Source of the DNA: an uncultured Oscillospiraceae bacterium
GTDB taxonomy: Bacteria > Bacillota > Clostridia > Oscillospirales > Oscillospiraceae
Reading direction: 5' to 3'
Assembly (NCBI GenBank): GCA_905233385.1
Contig: CAJOEH010000016.1
Span: 1-56,113 of the forward strand
Length of the DNA stretch: 56,113 nt
Shown here: positions 40,765 to 47,963 of the stretch, one piece after another
Layout: each line of letters begins with the position of its first letter
How positions within the stretch are numbered: position 1 is the first letter of the stretch
Translations under genes and position numbers: made by a program
Notes under the pieces: model-generated
Told to the model about the DNA's origin: nothing
The model's database searches: none
Seen by the model: the letters and a program-made list of their open reading frames with translations, nothing else

Positions 40765-41371
40765 GATCAGCCCGGCGTTTATCGCGTTTTTGTGCGCGTA
40801 TTACTATTTCGATCCGGCGAAGACCTTCGCGCCCTTTCTTTTCTCGGCCGCGGCGCATGAGGCGGGACACCTGCTGGCGCTGACGCTGCTGCGCGTGCGG
40901 GTACATAAGCTGCGTTTGACCTTCAGCGGCGCGATCCTTGTGACGGAGCCGCTGCGCTATTCGCGGGAGATCGTCGCGGCCGCGGCGGGTCCGGCGGTCA
41001 ACGCGCTGCTGCTGGCGGCCTTCGCCTCGTCGAAGCCGCTGCTCGCGTTCGTCAATCTGCTGCTGCTCTGCTATAATCTCCAGCCGTTTTACCCGCTGGA
41101 CGGAGGACGGATCCTCCGCGCGGTCCTGCGCATCCTGCTTCCGGTCGGCGCGGCGGCGCTTGCCGAGCGGGCCTTCTGCGCTTCCTGCTGTCTGTTTCTG
41201 CTCTGCGGCGCGGCGTATCTGACCTGCGTGCGTCATGTGGGCCTGTGGCCGGTCGTCGTGTGGGCGCTGCTGGCGGTAAGGATCGCCGGAACGGCCCTGC
41301 CGGATCGAAGATTTTTTCTGCGGAAAGAGTTGACAAATGATCATCGCCGTGCTAAAATTACTTCGCTGTGA
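40733..41371 (+). CDS. M50 intramembrane metalloprotease, SpoIVFB-like
   Basis: 212 residues from GTG 40733 (GGAGG 6 nt upstream). Catalytic zinc motif AAAHEAGHLLAL near 43 and the second motif NLQPFYPLDGGRILRAV near 120, in the membrane-helix arrangement of SpoIVFB-type site-2 proteases; the cytosolic CBS domain of B. subtilis SpoIVFB is absent. SpoIVFB activates pro-sigma-K during sporulation, which supports a spore-forming host, though other S2P roles are possible. The last 14 codons overlap the promoter of the downstream tRNA-Ser. Confidence 0.85.
   Translation: MKRYSVLRAVEISPAFIAFLCAYYYFDPAKTFAPFLFSAAAHEAGHLLALTLLRVRVHKLRLTFSGAILVTEPLRYSREIVAAAAGPAVNALLLAAFASSKPLLAFVNLLLLCYNLQPFYPLDGGRILRAVLRILLPVGAAALAERAFCASCCLFLLCGAAYLTCVRHVGLWPVVVWALLAVRIAGTALPDRRFFLRKELTNDHRRAKITSL
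41330..41358 (+). promoter_or_regulatory. promoter of tRNA-Ser(TGA), inside the M50 gene end
   Basis: TTGACA (41330-41335), a 17-bp spacer, TAAAAT (41353-41358), 16 bp before the tRNA. Confidence 0.85.
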
Positions 41372-41374
41372 TTC

Positions 41375-41463
41375 GGAGAGATGTCCGAGCGGTTTAAGGA
41401 GCCGGTCTTGAAAACCGGTGACGCAGCAATGCGCCGTGGGTTCGAATCCCACTCTCTCCGCCA
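41375..41463 (+). tRNA. tRNA-Ser (anticodon TGA)
   Basis: Acceptor GGAGAGA/TCTCTCC, anticodon stem CCGGT/ACCGG around CTTGAAA (TGA), long variable arm, T-arm GGGTTCGAATCCC, discriminator G and encoded CCA. 89 nt, class II. Confidence 0.96.
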
Positions 41464-41502
41464 TTCTTTCCTTTATATCGTTATATCGTTTTCTTTTGAT
41501 TC

Positions 41503-41593
41503 GGAGTGATACCCAAGAGGCCGAAGGGGCTCCCCTGCTAAGGGAGTAGGCGTGTAAAAGCGCGCGAGAGTTCAAATCTCTCTCACTCCGCCA
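41503..41593 (+). tRNA. tRNA-Ser (anticodon GCT)
   Basis: Acceptor GGAGTGA/TCACTCC, anticodon stem CTCCC/GGGAG around CTGCTAA (GCT), long variable arm, T-arm with TTCAAAT, discriminator G and encoded CCA. 91 nt. Its 3' 20 bases are repeated further right. Confidence 0.95.
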
Positions 41594-41596
41594 CGG

Positions 41597-41626
41597 AAAA
41601 GGACTTGCGTTCGCAAGTCCTTTTTT
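41597..41626 (+). terminator. terminator of the tRNA-Ser pair
   Basis: A 13-bp stem (41597-41609 with 41612-41624) and a T-run to 41626. Confidence 0.85.
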
Positions 41627-41667
41627 CGTGGCGGAAATGAAGGGAGAGAGATTTGAAGATATAAATG

Positions 41668-42030
41668 CGACAGTTCAGTGAACTGTCGCCGACCAGTGCG
41701 AACACTGGTCGATCCTTCATCTGCGCGCAGCGCAGATGCAAGCAAATCTCTCTCACTAGGCAGTCATATGCAGCATCGTGTCGGTTAGGCAATTTCAACA
41801 TCTCTCTCACTAGGCAGTCATATGCAGCATCGTGTCGGTTAGGCAATTTCAACAATTACGTACACTGGTCGATCCTTAATCTGCGCGGAGCGCAGATGCA
41901 GACAAATCTCTCTCACTCCGCTGTCCGATTTTGGACATTTTTGATTGAAAATTGACCACACAAGTTGACCATTTCTCAAAACTACCGCTCCTCGGAGCGC
42001 AGATGCAGACAAATCTCTCTCACTCCGCCA
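41668..42030. repeat. tRNA-Ser 3'-end repeats with hairpin units
   Basis: The last 20 bases of tRNA-Ser(GCT) (41574-41593) recur exactly at 42011-42030, as an 18-base match at 41904-41921, and as shorter matches at 41744-41756 and 41800-41811. Between them are perfect hairpins: CGACAGTTCA/TGAACTGTCG (41668-41688), CGACCAGTG/CACTGGTCG (41690-41711) and CATCTGCGC/GCGCAGATG (41718-41738, related versions before 41904 and 42011). No gene is supported in this 400-bp stretch. It looks like a pile of attachment-site scars. Confidence 0.8.
41746..41853. repeat. 54-bp tandem direct repeat (two copies)
   Basis: 41746-41799 is identical to 41800-41853. Each unit begins with the tRNA-like ATCTCTCTCACT and ends in GGCAATTTCAAC. 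Confidence 0.9.
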
Positions 42031-42110
42031 TTGATCTGGGAAAGGAAGCGTTTCTTGTTGACTTCTTATCAGAACAATCATATGATAAAGCAAAAGGGGA
42101 TTGCAAATAG
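42030..42110 (+). pseudogene. 3' tail of a truncated gene abutting a tRNA-end repeat
   Basis: From exactly the end of the last tRNA-Ser repeat a frame runs for 26 residues (IDLGKEAFLVDFLSEQSYDK ... ) to a TAG at 42108-42110 that overlaps the next gene's GTG. Such stop-start overlap is typical of coupled genes, so this is probably the real 3' end of a gene whose front was lost by recombination at the repeat. The family is not identifiable. Confidence 0.5.
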
Positions 42111-42409
42111 TGTTTAAAAGGAAATGGGATTGGCTTCTGATCCCGCATGTGCTGATCGTGTTGTGGGCGATCTTGTTCAACCTGTTTTGTTTCGTATATG
42201 AAGAAGGAGAGATTGCAGAATTGCTTGCTCCGGGGATCATTGCAGGGCTGTTCGTCAGCATTCCGTTGGCGATTGTCAGCTTGATTGCAAGATCCAAGAA
42301 GCGTTTTAGTGATAAATGCTCCGTCCCGATTCTGGCGCTTTCGATCGCGAATCTTTTGGTTGGAATCCAATCGTGGCTTTTCCTTGTCGCAATCATGCGG
42401 ATGCCGTGA
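42110..42409 (+). CDS. small membrane protein, unknown
   Basis: 99 residues from GTG 42110 with AAAGGGGA 8 nt upstream; TTG at 42101 would leave no room for an SD. Three membrane helices (about 5-27, 38-60, 74-96) separated by a KRFSDKC loop. AT-richer than neighbours. Coupled to the truncated gene tail before it. No family recognised. Confidence 0.6.
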   Translation: MFKRKWDWLLIPHVLIVLWAILFNLFCFVYEEGEIAELLAPGIIAGLFVSIPLAIVSLIARSKKRFSDKCSVPILALSIANLLVGIQSWLFLVAIMRMP

Positions 42410-42542
42410 TTTCTCAAAACCGGAGATGCGTTTTTCGATATTTTCGGATTAAAATCTAACCGGGACGGGAGAATACAACCGTTCCTATTTTTGGGATATG
42501 CTGCGGGATTGGGATAAACACTAATTACATCGAGGTGCGGAA

Positions 42543-43412
42543 ATGGAGTACGAAATACAGCCTTGCGTTGAAAACGACGCGGAGTTCATTGAAGAACGTG
42601 CTGACGAGGCCTCCGATGCCATTGCGCCGCCGGAACCCGGCGCGGAGGAGGAACGCTTCGTTTTTAAGATCAGGGACGCGGATGGAAACATCCTCGGCGG
42701 CTGCTGGCTGGGCATCGACACCTGGAAGAGCGCGGCAATCTATGATCTGTGGGTGGAGCCGGAATACCGCAGACGCGGGATGGCTTCCGCGCTGATCCAC
42801 GCTGCCGAGCGCAAGGCGAGGGAACGGAGATGTCCGCTTATGATGGTCGGTACCTTCGATTTTCAGGCGCGGCCGCTCTACGAAAAGCACGGCTATACGC
42901 TGGTCGATACGATGCCGGATTTTCCGAAGGGGCATCAGCACTATCTGCTCATAAAACGGCTCGGCCTTTCTTCAAAGGAAAACGAATCGGACGATTCCTG
43001 CGGTTTTGAGGTCGTGCCCGGCGACGAGAACGATGCGGAGCACCTCTGCGAAAAGCTGAACGCCCATGACGCAGCCTGCGTGCCGCGTGCGCATAAGTAT
43101 GTCCCTCTCGGGAAAAAGGTCACGGACGGAGACGGGAAGATCATCGCCGGCTTCATCGGAGGCGTCAACGGCTGGAACGGCGCGGATATCGACGCGCTCT
43201 GGGTGGACGAGCCGTATCAGAGGCAAGGGATCGGCTCCGTTCTTCTCCGCGCGGCAGAGCGGGAGGCAAAGGAAAACGGCGCGTATCTCATGATACTGGA
43301 TGCGTTCGAATGGAATGTAGACTTTTACAAAAAGAACGGTTACGAAGTAACAGGCGTACTCGAGGGCTTTCCCGAAGGGCATACCATGTACTGTATTCAG
43401 AAATACCTCTGA
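42543..43412 (+). CDS. tandem GNAT acetyltransferase
   Basis: 289 residues containing two complete GNAT domains. Acetyl-CoA loops are VEPEYRRRGMASALIHAAER (about 78-97) and VDEPYQRQGIGSVLLRAAER (about 217-236); both domains end with the 'Y-E-K-x-G-Y / Y-K-K-N-G-Y' strand. The halves are recognisably duplicated (FPKGHQHYLLIK and FPEGHTMYCIQK). GNAT enzymes acetylate small amines or proteins; the substrate is unknown. Start 42543 follows GAGGTGCGG. A bidirectional terminator follows. Confidence 0.88.
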   Translation: MEYEIQPCVENDAEFIEERADEASDAIAPPEPGAEEERFVFKIRDADGNILGGCWLGIDTWKSAAIYDLWVEPEYRRRGMASALIHAAERKARERRCPLMMVGTFDFQARPLYEKHGYTLVDTMPDFPKGHQHYLLIKRLGLSSKENESDDSCGFEVVPGDENDAEHLCEKLNAHDAACVPRAHKYVPLGKKVTDGDGKIIAGFIGGVNGWNGADIDALWVDEPYQRQGIGSVLLRAAEREAKENGAYLMILDAFEWNVDFYKKNGYEVTGVLEGFPEGHTMYCIQKYL

Positions 43413-43451
43413 CAGCAGAACGCTGCGTTCGGTTCGCGCAAATTTCAGATA

Positions 43452-43480
43452 AAAGGCACCGTCAGCGACGGTGCCTTTTG
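43452..43480. terminator. bidirectional terminator
   Basis: A 13-bp perfect stem (43452-43464 with 43468-43480) with A4 and T4 ends between convergent genes. Confidence 0.85.
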
Positions 43481-43486
43481 TAATGC

Positions 43487-44158
43487 CTATGTGCCGGAAA
43501 AACTGCTCAGCAGGGAAGCTCTGCCGTCTTCGCTCTGCGCGGAGACGTAGACGACGCCGATGAGATCGCCGCGTGCAAGGAAGATCTGCCTGGTGTAGAA
43601 CATCATGCCGTTTGCGGCGACGGTCAGATCAAAACAGGCGTGTTCTTCGCCGCCGAAGACGACCGTGCCGAGCTCGCTGCTGACGACGTCGTAATCCGCG
43701 CCGGCGTAATCCCGCGCGCTCGCGTCCTTGGTCGCCTGCGCGTATTCGGCTTCCGTCATCTCTTTTCCGTACTGCACGGCGGGGATCGCCACGGTGAAGC
43801 CGAGCGTGTCCAGATCGCTGCGGGCGTACATGTCGTAGGCGTAGCCCCTGCTCCGCAGCACCCCCTCCGCGGCGCCGACGTTCAGGCTCGCGAGCTCCTG
43901 CTGTGAATAAAACGACCAGCGGCCGTCACGCAGGAAACGCACGCCGAAGTACGCGTTCGTATAGCTTTCCTCGTCGAAAATGCCGAAAAGATTCTCCGGA
44001 AGCTCTCCTTCGTAGGCAGGGGAAGGAGGAGCGTCCGCCTTCTCCGTCGCCGTTTCAAACGGCGGCTGTTCGGAAGGCGAGACCGCAGTTTTTCCACCGC
44101 AGGCGCACAGCGAAATCAGCAGAGAAATCAGCAATAAAAAGACAATGGTTCTTTTCAT
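43487..44158 (-). CDS. lipoprotein of unknown function
   Basis: 223 residues. Lipobox LISLCAC (Cys about 20), a Pro/Thr/Glu linker, then an alpha/beta domain (YFGVRFLRDGRWSFYSQQEL, FGGEEHACFDLTVAANGMMF, FLARGDLIGVVYVSAQSEDG). The layout resembles PsbP/Mog1-like lipoproteins that often read 'VGF-x-F-x-x-P/D-x-x-W', but this is weak. It follows pepT on the minus strand by 9 bp, so it is likely cotranscribed. Confidence 0.7.
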   Translation of the reverse strand: MKRTIVFLLLISLLISLCACGGKTAVSPSEQPPFETATEKADAPPSPAYEGELPENLFGIFDEESYTNAYFGVRFLRDGRWSFYSQQELASLNVGAAEGVLRSRGYAYDMYARSDLDTLGFTVAIPAVQYGKEMTEAEYAQATKDASARDYAGADYDVVSSELGTVVFGGEEHACFDLTVAANGMMFYTRQIFLARGDLIGVVYVSAQSEDGRASLLSSFSGT

Positions 44159-44167
44159 AAGAACTCC

Positions 44168-45370
44168 TTATTTTGCCGCGTTGATCAGGATATTCTTGAT
44201 CGTCTGTACGGCGGCCTCCATGTCCTCCACCGGGACGTATTCAAAGCGTCCGTGGTAGTTTTCGCCGCCGGTGAAGATGTTCGGGCAGGGAAGTCCCTGA
44301 TAGGAGAGCTTCGAGCCGTCGGTGCCGCCGCGGATGGGAACGACCTTCGGCGTGACGCCCGCCTGCTTCATCGCCTCGATCGCCGCGTCGACGACGTACA
44401 TATGCGGGCGGATCGCCTCGACCATATTGTAATACGTGTCGGTCAGCTGCAGCTCTACGCGCGCTTCGCCGCAGCGCTCGTTCATAAAAGCGGTAATTTT
44501 GCGGAAGGTTTCCTTTCTCTGCTCGAACTTTTCGCGGTCGTGGTCGCGGATGATGTATTTCAGGACGGTCTTTTCCTCGTCGCCCTTCATCTCGCACAGA
44601 TGCGCGAACCCCTCGTAGCCCTCGGTAGATTCGGGGCGTTCGTGGACGGGCAGGAGCGCGTTGAAGTCCATCGCGAGAAGCTGGGAGTTGACCATGCAGT
44701 TCTTGGCGGTGCCGGGATGCACGCTGCGCCCCTTGAACGTGACGACCGCGGCCGCCGCGTTGAAGCATTCGTATTCGAGTTCGCCGACAGTCGCGCCGTC
44801 CAGCGTGTAGGCGTACTGCGCGCCGAAGTCCTTGAGATTGAAGCGGTCCGCGCCTCTGCCGATCTCCTCGTCGGGCGTGAAGGCGATGCGCATCGTGGCG
44901 CGGCGCGTGCCTTCTTTCATCAGCTCTTCCGCCGCCGTCAGGATCTCCGCGATGCCCGCCTTGTCGTCCGCGCCGAGCAGGGTCGTGCCGTCCGTGACGA
45001 TCAGGTGCTTGCCGACGCTCCAGTTCAGGCGCGGGAAATCCCTGGGAGAGAGCACGGTCGTTTCATTCAGCGCGATGTCGCCGCCTTCGTATTTCACGAT
45101 CCGCGCCTTGACGTTCGCGCCGGTGCAGGCGGGCGAGGTGTCCACATGCGCGATCATGCCGATCACCGGCGCGTCTTCCGCGCCCGGGACGGTGCCGTAG
45201 ACGTAGCCGTCCTCGTCCAGATAGGCGTCCGCGATGCCCATGGCTTTCATTTCTTCGACCAGCGCCGCGCTGAGGATCCTCTGCTTCGCCGTCGAGGGGC
45301 AGGTGGGCGAGTTTTCGTCGGACATCGTATCAAAGGCCGCGTATTTCAGCATACGTTCCGCAACTGTCAT
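44168..45370 (-). CDS. pepT: peptidase T (tripeptidase)
   Basis: 400 residues from ATG 45370 (GGAGGAATC SD); an upstream start at 45388 would include the SD. M20 family: MIAHVDTSPACTG (metal His/Asp near 75), LLGADDKAGIAEIL (metal Asp near 138), FTPDEEIGRGADRF (catalytic Glu near 172) and the dimerisation-domain SVHPGTAKNCMVNS. IRGGTDGSKLSYQGLPCPNI with ENYHG completes the site. It cleaves the N-terminal residue of tripeptides in the cytosol. Confidence 0.94.
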   Translation of the reverse strand: MTVAERMLKYAAFDTMSDENSPTCPSTAKQRILSAALVEEMKAMGIADAYLDEDGYVYGTVPGAEDAPVIGMIAHVDTSPACTGANVKARIVKYEGGDIALNETTVLSPRDFPRLNWSVGKHLIVTDGTTLLGADDKAGIAEILTAAEELMKEGTRRATMRIAFTPDEEIGRGADRFNLKDFGAQYAYTLDGATVGELEYECFNAAAAVVTFKGRSVHPGTAKNCMVNSQLLAMDFNALLPVHERPESTEGYEGFAHLCEMKGDEEKTVLKYIIRDHDREKFEQRKETFRKITAFMNERCGEARVELQLTDTYYNMVEAIRPHMYVVDAAIEAMKQAGVTPKVVPIRGGTDGSKLSYQGLPCPNIFTGGENYHGRFEYVPVEDMEAAVQTIKNILINAAK

Positions 45371-45424
45371 AATGATTCCTCCGTTCAAAAATTGCCCCGC
45401 GGAAAGCAGGGCAATCGTAGATTT

Positions 45425-46633
45425 TTATTTTCTGCAGAGCTCCGCGGTATCCTGCGCGATCATCAGCTCTTCGTTCGTCGGGATGACCCAGACGGTCACC
45501 TTGGAATCGTCCGTGGAGATGATGCGCTCTTCGCCGCGGACCTTGTTCTTCTCGGGGTCGATCTTGATGCCGAGGAATTCCAGACCCTCGCAGATCTGCG
45601 CGCGCATCTTGCCGTCGTTCTCGCCGACGCCGGCGGTGAAGACCAGGCAGTCCAGACCGCCGAGCGCGGCGGCGTAGGCGCCGATGTACTTCTTCACGCT
45701 GTAGGCGAACATGTCGCGGGCGAGGGCGCAGTCTTCGTTGCCGGCCTTCGCGCCGGCTTCCAGATCGCGGAAGTCGGAGGAAACGCCGGAGACCGTCAGC
45801 ATGCCGGACTTCTTATTGAGCATGTTCAGGCACTCGGACGGGGTCATCTTGTACTTGTTGCAGATGAATTCGACGATGCAGGGATCGATGTCGCCGGAGC
45901 GCGTGCCCATGGGAACGCCGGCCAGCGGGCTCAGGCCCATGGAGGTGTCCTGGCACTTGCCGTCCGCGACAGCGCTCAGGGAGGAACCGTTGCCCAGATG
46001 GGCGACGATGATCTTGAGCTCGCTCGCGGGCTTGCCCATCAGCTCGATCGCGCGCTTGGAAACGAAGCGGTGCGAGGTGCCGTGGAAGCCGTAACGGCGG
46101 ATATGGTCTTCTTCGTAATACTTCTTGGGGATCGCGTAGCGGTAGGCCTTCGGGGGCATGGTCATGTGGAACGCGGTGTCGAAGACGGCGACCTGCTTCT
46201 TGCCGGGCATGGCGTTCTCGCAGGCGATGATGCCCTTGAGGTTCGCGGGATTGTGGAGCGGGCCGAGGGGGATGCAGTCCTCGATCGCCTTCTTGCAGGC
46301 TTCGTCGACGATGCAGGATTCGATGAACTTATCGCCGCCGTGCAGGACGCGATGGCCGACCGCGTCGACCTCGTCCAACGACTTCACGACGCCGAATTTC
46401 TCGTCGACGAGGATGGACAGGACGGCGTCGATCGCCTCGGAATGGGTGGGCATCGGGATGTCGCGCGTTTCCTTCAGAACGGTCTCGTCGTGCTCGTCGA
46501 TGACCTTGTGCGTCAGCCTGCCGTCGATACCGATGCGCTCGCACAGACCCTTCGCGTAGACTCTGCCGGTGTCCGGATCCATGAGCTGATACTTCAGAGA
46601 AGAGCTGCCTGCGTTGATCACAAGAATTTTCAT
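45425..46633 (-). CDS. ackA: acetate kinase
   Basis: 402 residues with MKILVINAGSSSLKYQL at the N-terminus, GHRVLHGGDKF, FHGTSHRFVS and TRSGDIDPCIV, all in normal order. It makes ATP and acetate from acetyl phosphate at the end of fermentation. pta is not adjacent. SD CAGGAGATA. Confidence 0.97.
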   Translation of the reverse strand: MKILVINAGSSSLKYQLMDPDTGRVYAKGLCERIGIDGRLTHKVIDEHDETVLKETRDIPMPTHSEAIDAVLSILVDEKFGVVKSLDEVDAVGHRVLHGGDKFIESCIVDEACKKAIEDCIPLGPLHNPANLKGIIACENAMPGKKQVAVFDTAFHMTMPPKAYRYAIPKKYYEEDHIRRYGFHGTSHRFVSKRAIELMGKPASELKIIVAHLGNGSSLSAVADGKCQDTSMGLSPLAGVPMGTRSGDIDPCIVEFICNKYKMTPSECLNMLNKKSGMLTVSGVSSDFRDLEAGAKAGNEDCALARDMFAYSVKKYIGAYAAALGGLDCLVFTAGVGENDGKMRAQICEGLEFLGIKIDPEKNKVRGEERIISTDDSKVTVWVIPTNEELMIAQDTAELCRK

Positions 46634-46701
46634 AGCGTATCTCCTGTAAAAATGTATTTCATTTTTTCGGTTTTCGTGGTAGTATTGTCACATACAAAAT
46701 C

Positions 46702-46730
46702 ATTCTATAATAGAATCCCTGCCGTTGCAA
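46702..46730 (-). promoter_or_regulatory. candidate promoter of ackA
   Basis: Minus strand TTGCAA (46725-46730), a 17-bp spacer, TAGAAT (46702-46707). Confidence 0.5.
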
Positions 46731-46758
46731 GTGCATTTTTGGAAATGGGGGAATTTTT

Positions 46759-47907
46759 GTGAAAAATACCGGCGTGATCTGCGAATACAACCCGTTCCAC
46801 AACGGCCACGCAAAGCAGCTTTCCCAAATGCGGACGCTCGGCGGTACGGTCTGCCTGATGAGCGGGAATTACGTCCAGCGCGGCGAGCCGGCGATCCTCG
46901 ACAAGCACGTCCGCGCGGCCGCCGCCGTCGCCTGCGGCGCGGACCTCGTGCTCGAGCTGCCCGTGACCTGCGCGCTGCGCTCCGCGGAGGGTTTTGCCGC
47001 CGGCGGCGTGAAGATCCTGACGAAGCTCGGCTGCGTGGACGCGCTCTGTTTCGGATGTGAGACCGGCGATAGGGAAACACTGATGCAGACCGCGAAGCTG
47101 CTTCTGACGGAGCAGTTCGCGCAGAAGCTGCGCAGCGAGCTGGCGAGCGGCGTTTCCTTCCCCTGCGCGCGGCAGAACGCGCTGGAGGACCTCGGCGGCG
47201 ACGGCGATCTGCTCGAAAACCCGAACGATATCCTCGCTGTGGAGTACTGCAAGGCGATCCTGCGGCAGGGCGGCACGCTCACGCCGCTTCCGATCCTGCG
47301 CGAGGGCGGCTATTTTGACAGTCTGGACGAGGAAAACCCCTCCGCCGCTTCGCTCCGCGCGCTGGAGGATTGGGCGCGATATGTTCCGCAAGAAGCGCGT
47401 TCGCTCTACGACGGCGCGGCGCGCTTTACGATCCAGAGCGGCGAACGGGCGTGGCTCGCGCGTCTGCGCGGCATGGAAGAGGAGGACTTCGCCCGCCTTC
47501 CGTTCGGCTCGGAGGGACTGTGGCGCAAGCTCATGCACGCCTGCCGCGAACAGGCGACGCTGGAGGAGATCGTCGCGGCGACCAAGTCGAAGCGCTACAC
47601 GAGAACGCGGATCATGCGGATGCTCCTGTGCGCTTTCCTCGGCATCACGAAAGAACTGCTGGAGCAGGAAGCACACTACGTCCGCGTCCTAGCCCTGCGC
47701 GAGGAAGGACAGAAGATCCTCCGCGCGGCGCGGGAGAAGGGCAATCTCACGATCCTGAACGCGGGCGAGACCGCGCCGGACAGCGCGTACGCGCGGCTGG
47801 AGCGCAGAGCCTCCGACCTCTACGGGCTTTTTTCCGCGGCGCAGACGCCGTCTGCGCCCGGCGCGGAGGAACGTGCGCGAGCCGTCCCGTTCAAAAGCGA
47901 AACTTGA
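46759..47907 (+). CDS. tmcAL: tRNA(Met) cytidine acetate ligase
   Basis: 382 residues from GTG 46759 (GGGGGAA SD). Nucleotidyltransferase signature GVICEYNPFHNGHAKQL at the N-terminus (HxGH), MSGNYVQRGEPAILDK, and a C-terminal RNA-binding part with ATKSKRYTRTRIMRMLLCAF. TmcAL (YlbM) acetylates the wobble cytidine of elongator tRNA-Met using acetate and ATP. Placed head-to-head with ackA, the acetate-forming gene. Confidence 0.93.
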   Translation: MKNTGVICEYNPFHNGHAKQLSQMRTLGGTVCLMSGNYVQRGEPAILDKHVRAAAAVACGADLVLELPVTCALRSAEGFAAGGVKILTKLGCVDALCFGCETGDRETLMQTAKLLLTEQFAQKLRSELASGVSFPCARQNALEDLGGDGDLLENPNDILAVEYCKAILRQGGTLTPLPILREGGYFDSLDEENPSAASLRALEDWARYVPQEARSLYDGAARFTIQSGERAWLARLRGMEEEDFARLPFGSEGLWRKLMHACREQATLEEIVAATKSKRYTRTRIMRMLLCAFLGITKELLEQEAHYVRVLALREEGQKILRAAREKGNLTILNAGETAPDSAYARLERRASDLYGLFSAAQTPSAPGAEERARAVPFKSET

Positions 47908-47932
47908 CATCTTTCGGCGGATATGCTAAAAT
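47904..47932 (+). promoter_or_regulatory. promoter of the SLH amidase-like gene
   Basis: TTGACA (47904-47909, overlapping the tmcAL stop codon), a 17-bp spacer, TAAAAT (47927-47932). Confidence 0.85.
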
Positions 47933-47963
47933 CGCCTGAGTTTCTGACAGAGGTGCAATTCGA

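Noticed and set aside
41746-41853. 54-bp tandem repeat as a minimal CRISPR
   Set aside because: The copies are directly adjacent without spacers.
41583-41955. Overlapping short ORFs with internal peptide repeats between tRNA-Ser and the membrane gene
   Set aside because: The peptide repeats only reflect the 54-bp DNA duplication; no SD and no coding signature.
44252-46762. Long plus-strand open frame across pepT and ackA (836 codons)
   Set aside because: It runs antisense through two conserved genes, is dominated by Val/Gly/Ala/Asp/Arg as shadows are, and has no domain or SD.
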